The notes beneath the pieces are model-generated. The model was not told where the DNA came from. It did not search any database and was given only the letters and a program-made list of their open reading frames with translations. The position numbers were made by a program, and so were the translations under genes. 64,000 bases of DNA from Cytophagales bacterium (GTDB lineage Bacteria; Bacteroidota; Bacteroidia; Cytophagales; Spirosomataceae): NCBI GenBank assembly GCA_013298125.1, contig JAAFJP010000021.1, forward strand, positions 1 through 64,000. Reading direction: 5' to 3'. Positions 47,993 through 56,294 of this stretch are shown piece by piece. How positions within the stretch are numbered: position 1 is the stretch's first letter; each line of letters starts with the position of its first letter.

Positions 47993-49048
47993 ATGAAAAC
48001 ATTTCAAATCTTGTCTGTTTTGGGTTTTTGGAGTCTCAGCATCATGGCGTGTTCTGAGAAAAAGGACGATATAAAAATTGTGCCTGCCACCCCCACTACG
48101 AGCGTAACTCCACCCATTACAAACGTTCCCGAACCTGAGAAAATCCCTTTTTTCAACGACCCTGTGATGAAAAAGGCAAATCTCAATTCACTAACTTTTG
48201 CGACTGACCAAACCCTTTTTGCCTTCGGGAACGATGCTGCACGGGGTTATCTTTTCAAAAGTATGGACTTAGGGAAAACCTGGACAGAAGTAAAATACAG
48301 TGAATTGAACCCTACGATGAACACCGTAGAATTTCATGATGAAAAAGTCGGAATCATAGGTGGAGCGTCTATTTTAGGTACAAAAGATGGTGGTGCAACT
48401 TGGGAAACATTGCCTCGACTGTCCTCTGCCATTAATCGAGTTTCGTATTCTAAAAATCAGTTTGGTTTTTTAGTGAAGCTGATTTTCGATAATTTCCATG
48501 CTCGAAAATATACAGAATTATACTCCGTAAATACCCCAAATTTGACCACAAACAAGGATTATGTAACCTTGGATGGCTACACAAACGATGTTCATTTCTT
48601 GAAAAATAAAATTGGAATCTTAGTTGGAGATTTGGGAAATGTATATGTCGTAACGGTAAAATCTGACGGAACATTTGATTATAGCGATAGGCTCAGACCA
48701 GTAGATAAAGATTTATTATCAGTCTTTCTGACGAGTGAAAAAACAGCTTTTGCAGGTGGAAAAGAAGGTACATTTTTGAAAACTACCGATGGAGGTGAAA
48801 ATTGGACAACCTTGAAAACATCTGTAACGGGTTCAATCAAAAAGTTAGTTTTTCAGAACGAAAATTTAGGCTATGGAATCGTCATAGAAATAGAAGGTAG
48901 AACGTCTCTCTACAAAATCGAAGAAGGCGGGCAAAAATGGACAAAACTCAACACGCCAGAATCGGCTACTTTTAATGATATGAAAATAAATGCTCAGGGC
49001 AAGGCAGTTGCGATTGGGCAAGAAGGTGGAGTTTATTTGTTTCCGTAG
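47993..49048 (+). CDS. Lipoprotein with YCF48/BNR-type beta-propeller
   Basis: The 351-residue protein has a lipobox (SLSIMAC, cysteine near residue 20) and a Pro/Thr-rich linker (residues 30-48). The remaining sequence contains repeated sialidase-like turns, for example MDLGKTWTEV, KDGGATWETL, TDGGENWTTL and EEGGQKWTKL. These indicate a seven-bladed propeller like the YCF48/Hcf136 assembly factors. Such lipoproteins in Bacteroidota have unknown partners. A perfect hairpin lies just after the stop codon. Confidence 0.8.
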   Translation: MKTFQILSVLGFWSLSIMACSEKKDDIKIVPATPTTSVTPPITNVPEPEKIPFFNDPVMKKANLNSLTFATDQTLFAFGNDAARGYLFKSMDLGKTWTEVKYSELNPTMNTVEFHDEKVGIIGGASILGTKDGGATWETLPRLSSAINRVSYSKNQFGFLVKLIFDNFHARKYTELYSVNTPNLTTNKDYVTLDGYTNDVHFLKNKIGILVGDLGNVYVVTVKSDGTFDYSDRLRPVDKDLLSVFLTSEKTAFAGGKEGTFLKTTDGGENWTTLKTSVTGSIKKLVFQNENLGYGIVIEIEGRTSLYKIEEGGQKWTKLNTPESATFNDMKINAQGKAVAIGQEGGVYLFP

Positions 49049-49070
49049 AATTTGCTCATTAATCATTTTT

Positions 49071-49129
49071 GTACCACAGACTTTAGTCTGTAATGAATTC
49101 TCTAATGAACAGACTAAAGTCTGTGGTAC
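49071..49129. repeat. Perfect 20-bp-arm hairpin (GTACCACAGACTTTAGTCTG)
   Basis: GTACCACAGACTTTAGTCTG at 49071-49090 is perfectly complementary to 49110-49129, with a 19-base loop. Each arm contains the near-palindrome AGACTTTAGTCT. It lies between two convergent genes and may double as a terminator. Confidence 0.9.
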
Positions 49130-49151
49130 GAAGTAAAAATTTACGATTTTC

Positions 49152-49625
49152 CTATTCCTTCACCCCTCTGAACATCAAAAAACGCTTCTCGTCAAGGTCT
49201 TCTACTCTGATATTCAGGATTTTACCTTTATTATATTTTGAATTATCCGTTTCGCTCGCATAAACTTTGTCTAATCTATAATCTCCCACAACTTTGTCTT
49301 TGTAAGTCAAATCCACGTGATCTTCATGCGTTTTCAAAGTCAAACTTGTTGCCAATTCAGTTTCAATAGATTTTTGAAAATTTGAGTCCCAAGTATAAAC
49401 CTTTGAGAATAATTTAATCTCCGTATCAGAGACTTTTTCTAACCTAATCTTAGCACCACCAAACGAAGCATTTGGATTGGCAACACAAGAAAGTGACGCT
49501 GATAAATCAAACGTAGCATTTGGCTTAAAAACACCCGTCAATTCATCTGGCGAATACTCAAACTTATCTGATTGACAGGACATTACCGTAATCAGAAGCA
49601 ACAAACAAGCGATAATTCTTTTCAT
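49152..49625 (-). CDS. Small lipoprotein of unknown function
   Basis: From the ATG at 49625 the product has 157 residues with a lipobox (LLITVMSC, cysteine near residue 17). The rest is predicted to be a beta-rich domain (GGAKIRLEKVSDTEIKLFSK, then VDLTYKDKVVGDYRLDKVYA) that resembles small lipocalin-like or copper-resistance-like folds, but no family is recognised. It is on the same strand as the M28 peptidase gene 77 bases upstream. Confidence 0.65.
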   Translation of the reverse strand: MKRIIACLLLLITVMSCQSDKFEYSPDELTGVFKPNATFDLSASLSCVANPNASFGGAKIRLEKVSDTEIKLFSKVYTWDSNFQKSIETELATSLTLKTHEDHVDLTYKDKVVGDYRLDKVYASETDNSKYNKGKILNIRVEDLDEKRFLMFRGVKE

Positions 49626-49702
49626 GGCATTTTGGAGTTTAATGTTATGATTAGAAGGACGTAATTGAACCCAAAATGGTTGCACTAAGATTCTATTTAT
49701 TT

Positions 49703-50704
49703 TTACTCTTGATACAAAACTGATAAAACCGTCTGCCCAACCGCTTTGAGGGTGTTTTTATCAATGACACTCATATTGTCAGCTTTTGTGTGATGATAAT
49801 ATCCAAAGGTTTTGGGGTCGTTGGGATGAAGTTCGATAATATCAATCATTTGAATTTTGGCAACGTCATTTACTGCTACATGGTCATCAATTAGCCCTCC
49901 CCCTTGTGCATCCAAAAACATCTTATCATAACCCAAACGACGGGCAATATCCCAAACGTTTCTGACAATCATCGGGGCATATTGCATAGAGCCACCTTCG
50001 TAAGGAAATACCGCTCCCTTTGCTCCTACCATATCCAATAATATACCATAATAAGCTGAATAGTCCTTTTTGTGTTTGTTTGCCGCCCAATATTGCGAAC
50101 CCAAACACCATGAATTTTCTTGAGTTTTTCCTTTAAAACCTTCTGGTTCGCCAAACTCTTCTACATCAAAAAAAATGATGTCGATACCAACATTTGGCTT
50201 TTGTGTTGCTTGTTGAATAGAACGTGCCAATTCCAACAAAACTCCTACGCCACTACCCCCGTCATTGGCTCCGTCAAAGGTTGAGGTTGAGTCTTTGGGG
50301 TCTTTGTCGGCTATCCAACGAGTGTCCCAGTGGGCGGTCAATAAAATACGTTTTGTAGCATTTGGATTAATACTTCCGATAATATTGCGAGCATCGAATT
50401 TCTTACCGTCAAAGCGAGTAGCCACAAAGTCCTGCGAGATAACTTCACAACCAAATTGCTTCAATTTTGCGATGAGATAATTTCCACAATCTTTATGTGC
50501 TTTCGTATTCGGAACTCTTGGACCGAAATCTACTTGTGCCTTTACGTACGCATACGCAGAATCAGCCTTGAAATCTGGTGAAGGGAGTAGAGAAACGTCT
50601 TCTGTGGGTGTTTCAGTAGGTTTTTGGCAAGATTTAAAATAAACCGCCACGCCCGATAGGACGAAGATTGATAGGAGTATTAGGGCTGTTCTTTGTGTTT
50701 TCAT
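49703..50704 (-). CDS. M28-family peptidase / glutaminyl cyclase-like protein
   Basis: The 333-residue protein has a hydrophobic N-terminal segment (residues 7-22) followed by a cysteine in FKSCQKP, possibly a lipobox. The zinc-hydrolase core shows LLTAHWDTRW, DGANDGGSGVGVLLELAR, FFDVEEFGEP and the final HTKADNMSVIDKNTL. This set fits M28 and especially glutaminyl-peptide cyclotransferases, which cyclise N-terminal glutamine and are common in Bacteroidota periplasms. The choice between peptidase and cyclase cannot be settled from sequence alone. Confidence 0.85.
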   Translation of the reverse strand: MKTQRTALILLSIFVLSGVAVYFKSCQKPTETPTEDVSLLPSPDFKADSAYAYVKAQVDFGPRVPNTKAHKDCGNYLIAKLKQFGCEVISQDFVATRFDGKKFDARNIIGSINPNATKRILLTAHWDTRWIADKDPKDSTSTFDGANDGGSGVGVLLELARSIQQATQKPNVGIDIIFFDVEEFGEPEGFKGKTQENSWCLGSQYWAANKHKKDYSAYYGILLDMVGAKGAVFPYEGGSMQYAPMIVRNVWDIARRLGYDKMFLDAQGGGLIDDHVAVNDVAKIQMIDIIELHPNDPKTFGYYHHTKADNMSVIDKNTLKAVGQTVLSVLYQE

Positions 50705-50718
50705 TTGTGTTTATTCTA

Positions 50719-50831
50719 TTACCACAAAGGAGCAAAGAAAACAAAGTTTTAGTTAATACATTCTTTGTGTCTTTATGGTACTGAATTTTGATAAATAATT
50801 CTTTGTGATACTTTATGCCTTTGTGGTAAAG
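50719..50831. repeat. Quasi-tandem palindrome (ACCACAAAGG / CCTTTGTGGT)
   Basis: TTACCACAAAGGAGCAAAGA and AAACAAAG face TTCTTTGTGTCTTTATGGTA and CTTTGTGATACTTTATGCCT plus TTGTGGTAA. It fills most of the spacer between the M28 and GH3 genes. A related word occurs near 34.6 kb. Confidence 0.8.
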
Positions 50832-50837
50832 TAATTT

Positions 50838-53800
50838 TTACTCCAATGATTTATAAACAACATCCATCACCTTCCGCCTGATTTTCAAGGTGTTAATCTT
50901 GTTATTCGCTGCCGATGGATTTACTCTGTTTGATAGAAAAACGAACACTAATTCCTTCTCTGGGTCAATCCATACGAGTGTGCCTGTGTAGCCCGAGTGT
51001 CCGTAGGAGTTTGGAGAAACTTTATTGGAAACGAAATTACTGTCACCATCGGAAGGTAATTTGTCCCAACCCAAAGCTCTATGACTTCTTGTCGAACGAC
51101 TATTGATGAAGAGATTTACGGTGGCTTCGCTCAAAAATTGTTTATCACCCACTTTCCCTTTGTTGAGGTTCATTTGTAATAATTTTACCAAGTCAGAAGC
51201 GGAACTGAACAAACCCGCATGACCCGAAACCCCACCCAACATGGCGGCGGTTTGGTCTTGTACTGTTCCTTGTAATAGTCTCTCTCTGAACAGGTTATCA
51301 TTTTCTGTCGGAGCAATTTGAGGTTTTGAGATTCGTTTCAAAGGACTAAATCCTGTGGTATTCATTGCCAAAGGTTCGTAGAAGTTTTTGGACGTAAAAA
51401 CATCCAAAGGTTGATTCGTTAATCGCTCAACGATATGATGCAAAATCATCAATCCCAAATCGCTATACACAAACGGATATGCCCCGTCTTTGTCTTTTTT
51501 ATTCATCAATGGCGACTTAATAACCCAACGCCAAACTGAATCCCTGATGGCAGTTTTGGCAAACATTCCGTCCGTAACTTCCAAAGGATATTCCGCAGAT
51601 TGTTTTGAGCTATAATATTCGGTTTTCCAACCCAAAGGAATGCGGGTTTTTTCCCAAAATGGAATGTACGCCACCAAGCCCGCTTGATGCCAAAGGATGT
51701 CTTTGATGGTCAGATTTTCCTTGTTCGTTCCTTTCAATTCGGGCAGATAATGAGAAGCCTTTTCATCTAAATTCAATTTCTTTTGGTCGTACAAAAGCAT
51801 CAAGGCTTGAAGCGTTGCCGTTACCTTCGTTACAGAGGCTAAATCATAAACCGTATTGGCATTAACAGGCTGACTATTAGCATCATACGATAGTTTTCCA
51901 AAGTTTTTTTCGTAAATAATTTTACCCTTACGAGCCACCAAAACCTGACAACCTGGGAATATTTTTTGAGCAATAGACGACTGAATTAATGGTTCAATGG
52001 CAGTCAGTTCTGTGCCTTTCATGCCTACGCTTTCGGGTGAGGCGGTGCTTAATTTACCGACTGTCGAAAGACTAATTCCATCGCCCGCTTTGAAGAGATT
52101 TTCTACTGAAACAGGCAATTTTCCAACGGCAGGAATTTCTCCAAAAAGCACTCTCGCCATCGCCTGATAAGCCGTTGCATCGTCTTCGTAGCCACAAATT
52201 AAGGCATTTGGTTCTGGAAAATATTTCAGACTATACGGATTTCCAAATACACAAACCACCACTTTTTGAGCCTTTTGTTCCAAACGTTTTACAAAATTCT
52301 GAACGTTGTAACCGACCTCTAATTTACTGGCAGATTTTTTATTAATATCATGCACACTCAACACAACCGTCGTGGTCGAATCTATACTTTGAAGGACAGA
52401 ATTAAAGAAGTTTTCGTCCGTTTTTGTGGCACTCGCAAAGTGTTGAAATGCCGTGATTTTACTTAATTCTTGTTGAAAACGATTACCCACAGGCACATCC
52501 AAACCTATCGAAACGTACTTGCTTTCATCGGCAGTAAAAGGCAAAATATTCTTCGCATCCTTCACAACCGTAATGGCATTATTGTACAATTCTTGCTTGA
52601 TTTGGGTAGCTTCGGGCGTATTCAAATCTTGGTATAAATTATTGCTATCAATGTACTTAAATTGACTCAATCCAACCCAATATTTTGCATGAAGAATCTT
52701 GCGGACACGAGCATCAATATCCGCCTGTTGCACCAAACCAGCGGTGATGCCTTCCTTGATTTTACGGATGCCTTCGGGGATATTTTCAGAGTATAAAAGA
52801 ATATCATTCCCAGCGATAAATGCCTGTAAATCAACCTCTCCCGAGGTAATTCCTTGTCCGTGACGTACGCCTCTCATGTTCAAAGCATCGGTAATCACCA
52901 AGCCTTTGAAACCCATTTCATTTTTCAATAAACTGGTAATAATATTCTGAGAAAGTGTTGCAGGTCTCCAGTCATAAAAAGGCACTTGAAGGTGACCGAC
53001 GATAACCGTTTTTATCGAATCATTAATCAATTGTTGGAACGGATAAAGCTCTACATTCTTCAAGCGTTCAGCCGTGTATGATACCTGCGGGAGCGTAAAA
53101 TGCGAGTCGCCTTGGGTGTCGCCGTGTCCAGGGAAATGCTTTGCACACGCCAGTAACTGGTTATTTTGCATTCCTTTCATGTAGGCACTACTTTTCAGAG
53201 CCACATTTTCACGCAATTCACCAAAAGAACGGTAGCCAATAACGGGATTGTGAGGATTAGAATTTATATCAACCACAGGGGCAAAATTGAGGTGAATCCC
53301 CAAGCGTTTGCATTGGCGAGCAATTTCGCCTCCCATTTTATAAATCAAAGAATTATCTTGAATTGCTCCGAGCGTAATTTGTTTCGGAAATGCCATCGTC
53401 GAGTTCACCCGCATTGCCAAACCCCACTCGCCATCAATGCCCACCAACAAAGGAATTTTAGTAGTTGATTGAAAACGATTATTGAGAGAAGCATAAGCAT
53501 AAGGCTCACCTTGAAAGAAAATTAAGCCTCCGATATGATTGGTAGAAATGAGCGTTTCGATGCGTTTGTAATGAGCCTCCCCGTGCGTAGGATTGATGGC
53601 AACCATGAAGAATTGTCCAATCTTTTGATCCACATCCATCGAAGCAAAAACGCTATCAACCCATTGATCCTCAGCGAGTAAACTGTTAGTCGTAAATGCG
53701 GGTGGAGGAGGAAAAACACTATGAAGATTTGTTTTAGTATCCGTTTTTAAGGGCTTAAACAAACGTAAAAGCGTGTTATTGAACTCACCTATCACGGGAG

Positions 53801-53864
53801 TGCGAAAGGCTACCCAAAGGAGAATAAGTGTTAGAAAAAACAAGGATAAACGCTTCAACATCAA
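50838..53864 (-). CDS. GH3 beta-N-acetylglucosaminidase fused to a serine hydrolase
   Basis: This 1008-residue exported protein has an N-terminal hydrophobic leader. A GH3 domain (about residues 70-420) shows the NagZ-like KHFPGHGDT motif at 242-250 and the nucleophile D326 in VITDALNM. A GH3 C-terminal sandwich lies at about 430-620. A beta-lactamase-like domain fills the last 380 residues, with SxxK in DLASVTKVTATLQALM and a YxN-like tyrosine block. Such fusions in Bacteroidota act in peptidoglycan recycling, removing GlcNAc and cleaving or transferring peptide or ester groups. The specificity of the second domain is inferred. Confidence 0.9.
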   Translation of the reverse strand: MMLKRLSLFFLTLILLWVAFRTPVIGEFNNTLLRLFKPLKTDTKTNLHSVFPPPPAFTTNSLLAEDQWVDSVFASMDVDQKIGQFFMVAINPTHGEAHYKRIETLISTNHIGGLIFFQGEPYAYASLNNRFQSTTKIPLLVGIDGEWGLAMRVNSTMAFPKQITLGAIQDNSLIYKMGGEIARQCKRLGIHLNFAPVVDINSNPHNPVIGYRSFGELRENVALKSSAYMKGMQNNQLLACAKHFPGHGDTQGDSHFTLPQVSYTAERLKNVELYPFQQLINDSIKTVIVGHLQVPFYDWRPATLSQNIITSLLKNEMGFKGLVITDALNMRGVRHGQGITSGEVDLQAFIAGNDILLYSENIPEGIRKIKEGITAGLVQQADIDARVRKILHAKYWVGLSQFKYIDSNNLYQDLNTPEATQIKQELYNNAITVVKDAKNILPFTADESKYVSIGLDVPVGNRFQQELSKITAFQHFASATKTDENFFNSVLQSIDSTTTVVLSVHDINKKSASKLEVGYNVQNFVKRLEQKAQKVVVCVFGNPYSLKYFPEPNALICGYEDDATAYQAMARVLFGEIPAVGKLPVSVENLFKAGDGISLSTVGKLSTASPESVGMKGTELTAIEPLIQSSIAQKIFPGCQVLVARKGKIIYEKNFGKLSYDANSQPVNANTVYDLASVTKVTATLQALMLLYDQKKLNLDEKASHYLPELKGTNKENLTIKDILWHQAGLVAYIPFWEKTRIPLGWKTEYYSSKQSAEYPLEVTDGMFAKTAIRDSVWRWVIKSPLMNKKDKDGAYPFVYSDLGLMILHHIVERLTNQPLDVFTSKNFYEPLAMNTTGFSPLKRISKPQIAPTENDNLFRERLLQGTVQDQTAAMLGGVSGHAGLFSSASDLVKLLQMNLNKGKVGDKQFLSEATVNLFINSRSTRSHRALGWDKLPSDGDSNFVSNKVSPNSYGHSGYTGTLVWIDPEKELVFVFLSNRVNPSAANNKINTLKIRRKVMDVVYKSLE

Positions 53865-53941
53865 AACAATTTTTGGGTTACTTCAACAACGAAAAAGATT
53901 ACAAATTTAGTACAAATTGAGTGCCAATGAAAGGCTAACCT

Positions 53942-55141
53942 CTAAAACCGCCTCAAAGCCATCTCCGAGATTGTCTGACCAATTGATAATGAGGCAGTTG
54001 CGGCGGGTGATGGAGCATTCAAAATGTTGATTACTTTTTCGTCTTCAATGATGGCAAAATCGTCTAAAAGTCCTCCTGTACGGTCACAGGCTTGGGCTCT
54101 TACACCCGCTCCACCTTCGATGAGGTCAGATTCTTGAATCTCTGGAATCAACTCTTGCAAGGCTTTTGTAAAGGCTGATTTAGAGAAACTTCTGTACATT
54201 TCGCCCAATCCCATTTCCCAATATTTGGTTGCCACTTTCTGGAATCCTCCCCACGTGAGGGTTTCCCACAATTCTTTGGCGTTGATGTCCATTTTTTTGT
54301 AGCCTTCTTTTCTGAATGCCAAAACCGCATTCGGACCCGCTTCTACACCACCTTTCATCATTCGAGTAAAATGCACGCCCAAAAATGGAAAATTAGGGTC
54401 TGGTACAGGATAAATAAGGTTTTTAACCAAATAATGTTTCTCAGGGCGAATTTTAAAATACTCACCTCTGAACGGAACAATCCTGACATCAATCAGACTA
54501 TCTTGCGACATCTGAGCTACTTTGTCTGAATATAATCCTGCACAATTTATGACCAATTTCGTCTCGTAAGTATTGTGTTCGGTTTTCACAATTGAGAGCG
54601 ACTGTCCCTTTGTGATACCTGTTACCTTTTCATTAAATTGTAGGTCAGAACCCAAATTACGTAGTTTTTCTGCCATTTTCTGACACACTACTTTATAGTC
54701 CACAATACCTGTCTGAGGCACAAACAAACCTTCCAAACAACTCACATAAGGCTCATATTCCTTTACTTCCGAAGCCGAGATTTTACGGACTCCTTCCAAG
54801 CCATTTTGTTGTCCACGAACATAAAGCGTATCTAATTGTGGGATTTGTTCTTGTTTGGTTGCTACCACCACCTTCCCCGTGATTTCGTAGGGAATATTCT
54901 CTTGTTCACAAAATTCTATTAATTGATGATAGCCTTTGATACAATTGGTTGCTTTCAATGAGCCAGGTTTATAATAAAGCCCAGAGTGAATCACCCCAGA
55001 GTTATTACCCGTTTGGTGAACAGCTACTTCTCGCTCTTTTTCAAGAACCAAAATCTTCATATCAGGGCGTTGTTCCTTGATTCTGAGGGCAGTAGCCAAC
55101 CCCACAATTCCCCCACCGATGACGATAATATCGTGTTGCAT
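53942..55141 (-). CDS. lhgO: L-2-hydroxyglutarate oxidase
   Basis: The 399-residue FAD enzyme of the DAO family oxidises L-2-hydroxyglutarate to 2-oxoglutarate. The dinucleotide motif IIVIGGGIVGLATALRI starts at residue 5. The conserved HQTGNNSGVIHSGLYYKPGS is diagnostic of LhgO. The C-terminal part has GAGVRAQACDRTGGLLDDFA and the last FAD-contacting segment NAPSPAATASLSIG. Length is normal. The upstream spacer is occupied by a quasi-tandem palindrome. Confidence 0.93.
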   Translation of the reverse strand: MQHDIIVIGGGIVGLATALRIKEQRPDMKILVLEKEREVAVHQTGNNSGVIHSGLYYKPGSLKATNCIKGYHQLIEFCEQENIPYEITGKVVVATKQEQIPQLDTLYVRGQQNGLEGVRKISASEVKEYEPYVSCLEGLFVPQTGIVDYKVVCQKMAEKLRNLGSDLQFNEKVTGITKGQSLSIVKTEHNTYETKLVINCAGLYSDKVAQMSQDSLIDVRIVPFRGEYFKIRPEKHYLVKNLIYPVPDPNFPFLGVHFTRMMKGGVEAGPNAVLAFRKEGYKKMDINAKELWETLTWGGFQKVATKYWEMGLGEMYRSFSKSAFTKALQELIPEIQESDLIEGGAGVRAQACDRTGGLLDDFAIIEDEKVINILNAPSPAATASLSIGQTISEMALRRF

Positions 55142-55150
55142 ATCTTTTTG

Positions 55151-55233
55151 AGTAGGCAGTTATATAGTTTGCAGTAGGCAGAAAAAAATTAGCAACTTTT
55201 TTACTGCCTACTGATAAACTGATAACTGACCAC
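55151..55233. repeat. Quasi-tandem palindrome (AGTAGGCAGT word)
   Basis: AGTAGGCAGTTATATAGTTT and GCAGTAGGCAG face ACTGCCTACTGATAAACTGA and TAACTGACCAC. The word is the same as near 6.2 and 9.6 kb. It follows the lhgO start on the upstream side. Confidence 0.75.
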
Positions 55234-55373
55234 TATTTTATGGTTAAATTTCTGACACAAAGATAATCAAAAAGCCTCGCATGAGTCAAACTAATCTTGT
55301 AAGATGCAAGGGTATTTGATACGATTTTCCTTATGCGATATTCATCTCAAAAAATTAAAAATGATTAACTCTC

Positions 55374-55387
55374 TTGACATTTATCAA
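55374..55387. promoter_or_regulatory. FNR-like box upstream of the Crp/Fnr gene
   Basis: TTGACATTTATCAA reads TTGAC-N4-ATCAA, one base from the FNR/CRP-family consensus TTGAT-N4-ATCAA. It lies 53 bases before the start of the Crp/Fnr gene, in position for autoregulation. Confidence 0.5.
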
Positions 55388-55440
55388 TTTTTTTAATAGT
55401 TTCAAATATCAAATGATAATCAAGTAACCTCTCATTCACT

Positions 55441-56004
55441 ATGAACACACAACTCAAAGAGTTTTTTCGTTTCCTTGTAGATTTTTCGGATGAAGAATTA
55501 GAAGAGGTATGGACGTTTTTTCATCCAAGAAAAATAAAGAAAGGAGAGTTTTTGACAATACCAGGAGAGACTGCCTACGAATGTGGATTTGTTCTCAAAG
55601 GATGTTTCAGAGTCTATTACTTGGTAGATGGCAAAGAAAGTACCCGTTTTATTGGCTGCGAAAATATCTTCATGTCTTCCGTCCCAAGTTTTACGACACA
55701 AAAGCCTTCTGTTGAGTATGTAGAAGCATTAGAAAATTTGGATTTATTGATGCTGTCTTACAATGACTTACAAAAAATGTATGAGCTTTCGCCCAAGTGG
55801 GAGCGTATGGTCAGGATTTTGGCGGAATATTCTTATAATGAACAACAAAAAAGGATTTACTCATTGATTGCCCACTCAGCCCAACAGCGTTATGAGGATT
55901 TGACAAAATCTCGCCCAGATTTGATTCAACGAGTGCCTCAGTACATCATTGCCAACTATCTTGGTATCTCTCCCGAAACCCTCAGTAGGATTAGAAAACT
56001 GTAA
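55441..56004 (+). CDS. Crp/Fnr-family transcriptional regulator
   Basis: The 187-residue protein has an N-terminal cyclic-nucleotide-binding fold (FHPRKIKKGEFLTIPGETAY, GFVLKGCFRVYYLVDGKEST) and a compact C-terminal helix-turn-helix (RVPQYIIANYLGISPETLSRIR). No N-terminal cysteine cluster like that of FNR is present, so it is unlikely to sense oxygen through Fe-S. The effector is unknown. TTGAC-N4-ATCAA palindromes occur upstream and again twice just downstream, where a compact transcript-like unit begins. The gene probably regulates itself and that unit. Confidence 0.9.
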   Translation: MNTQLKEFFRFLVDFSDEELEEVWTFFHPRKIKKGEFLTIPGETAYECGFVLKGCFRVYYLVDGKESTRFIGCENIFMSSVPSFTTQKPSVEYVEALENLDLLMLSYNDLQKMYELSPKWERMVRILAEYSYNEQQKRIYSLIAHSAQQRYEDLTKSRPDLIQRVPQYIIANYLGISPETLSRIRKL

Positions 56005-56026
56005 AAAATGACGGTTTTTATATTTA

Positions 56027-56074
56027 TTGACAAATATCAATGCACGCTTGCTCAAAAGTCCTGACATTTGTCAA
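56027..56074. promoter_or_regulatory. Two FNR-like boxes downstream of the Crp/Fnr gene
   Basis: TTGACAAATATCAA (56027-56040) and CTGACATTTGTCAA (56061-56074) match the TTGAC-N4-RTCAA pattern of the upstream box, the second with one change at its first base. They are 34 bases apart, start to start. The second lies about 14 bases before a TATTTAG sequence that could be a -7 element. Confidence 0.5.
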
Positions 56075-56100
56075 AGTATTTAACCACTATTTAGTTAACC

Positions 56101-56191
56101 AAAACAAATACCAACCATTTTTTTTAAGTTTCATACAGATACCGCCATGTCTGTCAAGTGCAAAGACCCGCCAGTGTTTGCACTTTTTTTT
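56101..56191 (+). ncRNA. Candidate small RNA with C-rich loops, downstream of two FNR-like boxes
   Basis: No frame of useful length is present. The sequence can fold into a small hairpin (CAGA-TACCGCCATG-TCTG) and a terminator stem, CAAGTGCAAA with TTTGCACTT, followed by T residues. Both loops expose a C-rich CCGCC. The position after two Crp/Fnr-type boxes recalls FnrS, an FNR-controlled sRNA of E. coli, but there is no sequence similarity claimed. The start is estimated from the box positions. Confidence 0.4.
56155..56191 (+). terminator. Rho-independent terminator
   Basis: AAGTGCAAA pairs with TTTGCACTT across a loop containing GACCCGCCAG, followed by at least seven T residues. It ends the candidate small RNA, or the Crp/Fnr transcript if that reads through. 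Confidence 0.8.
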
Positions 56192-56198
56192 AGAGTAA

Positions 56199-56286
56199 AA
56201 TTTTCAATGTACAGTATTCAAGGTCTTAAATTTTTACTTTTTCTACTTGAAAATTGTACATTGAGTATTGCACATTGAAAATTTCC
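56199..56286. repeat. Quasi-tandem palindrome (TTCAATGTACAGTATTC word)
   Basis: AAATTTTCAATGTACAGTAT and TCAAGG face CTTGAAAATTGTACATTGAG and TATTGCACATTGAAAATTT. It lies between the candidate small RNA and the purH stop codon. Confidence 0.75.
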
Positions 56287-56294
56287 TTCAAAAA

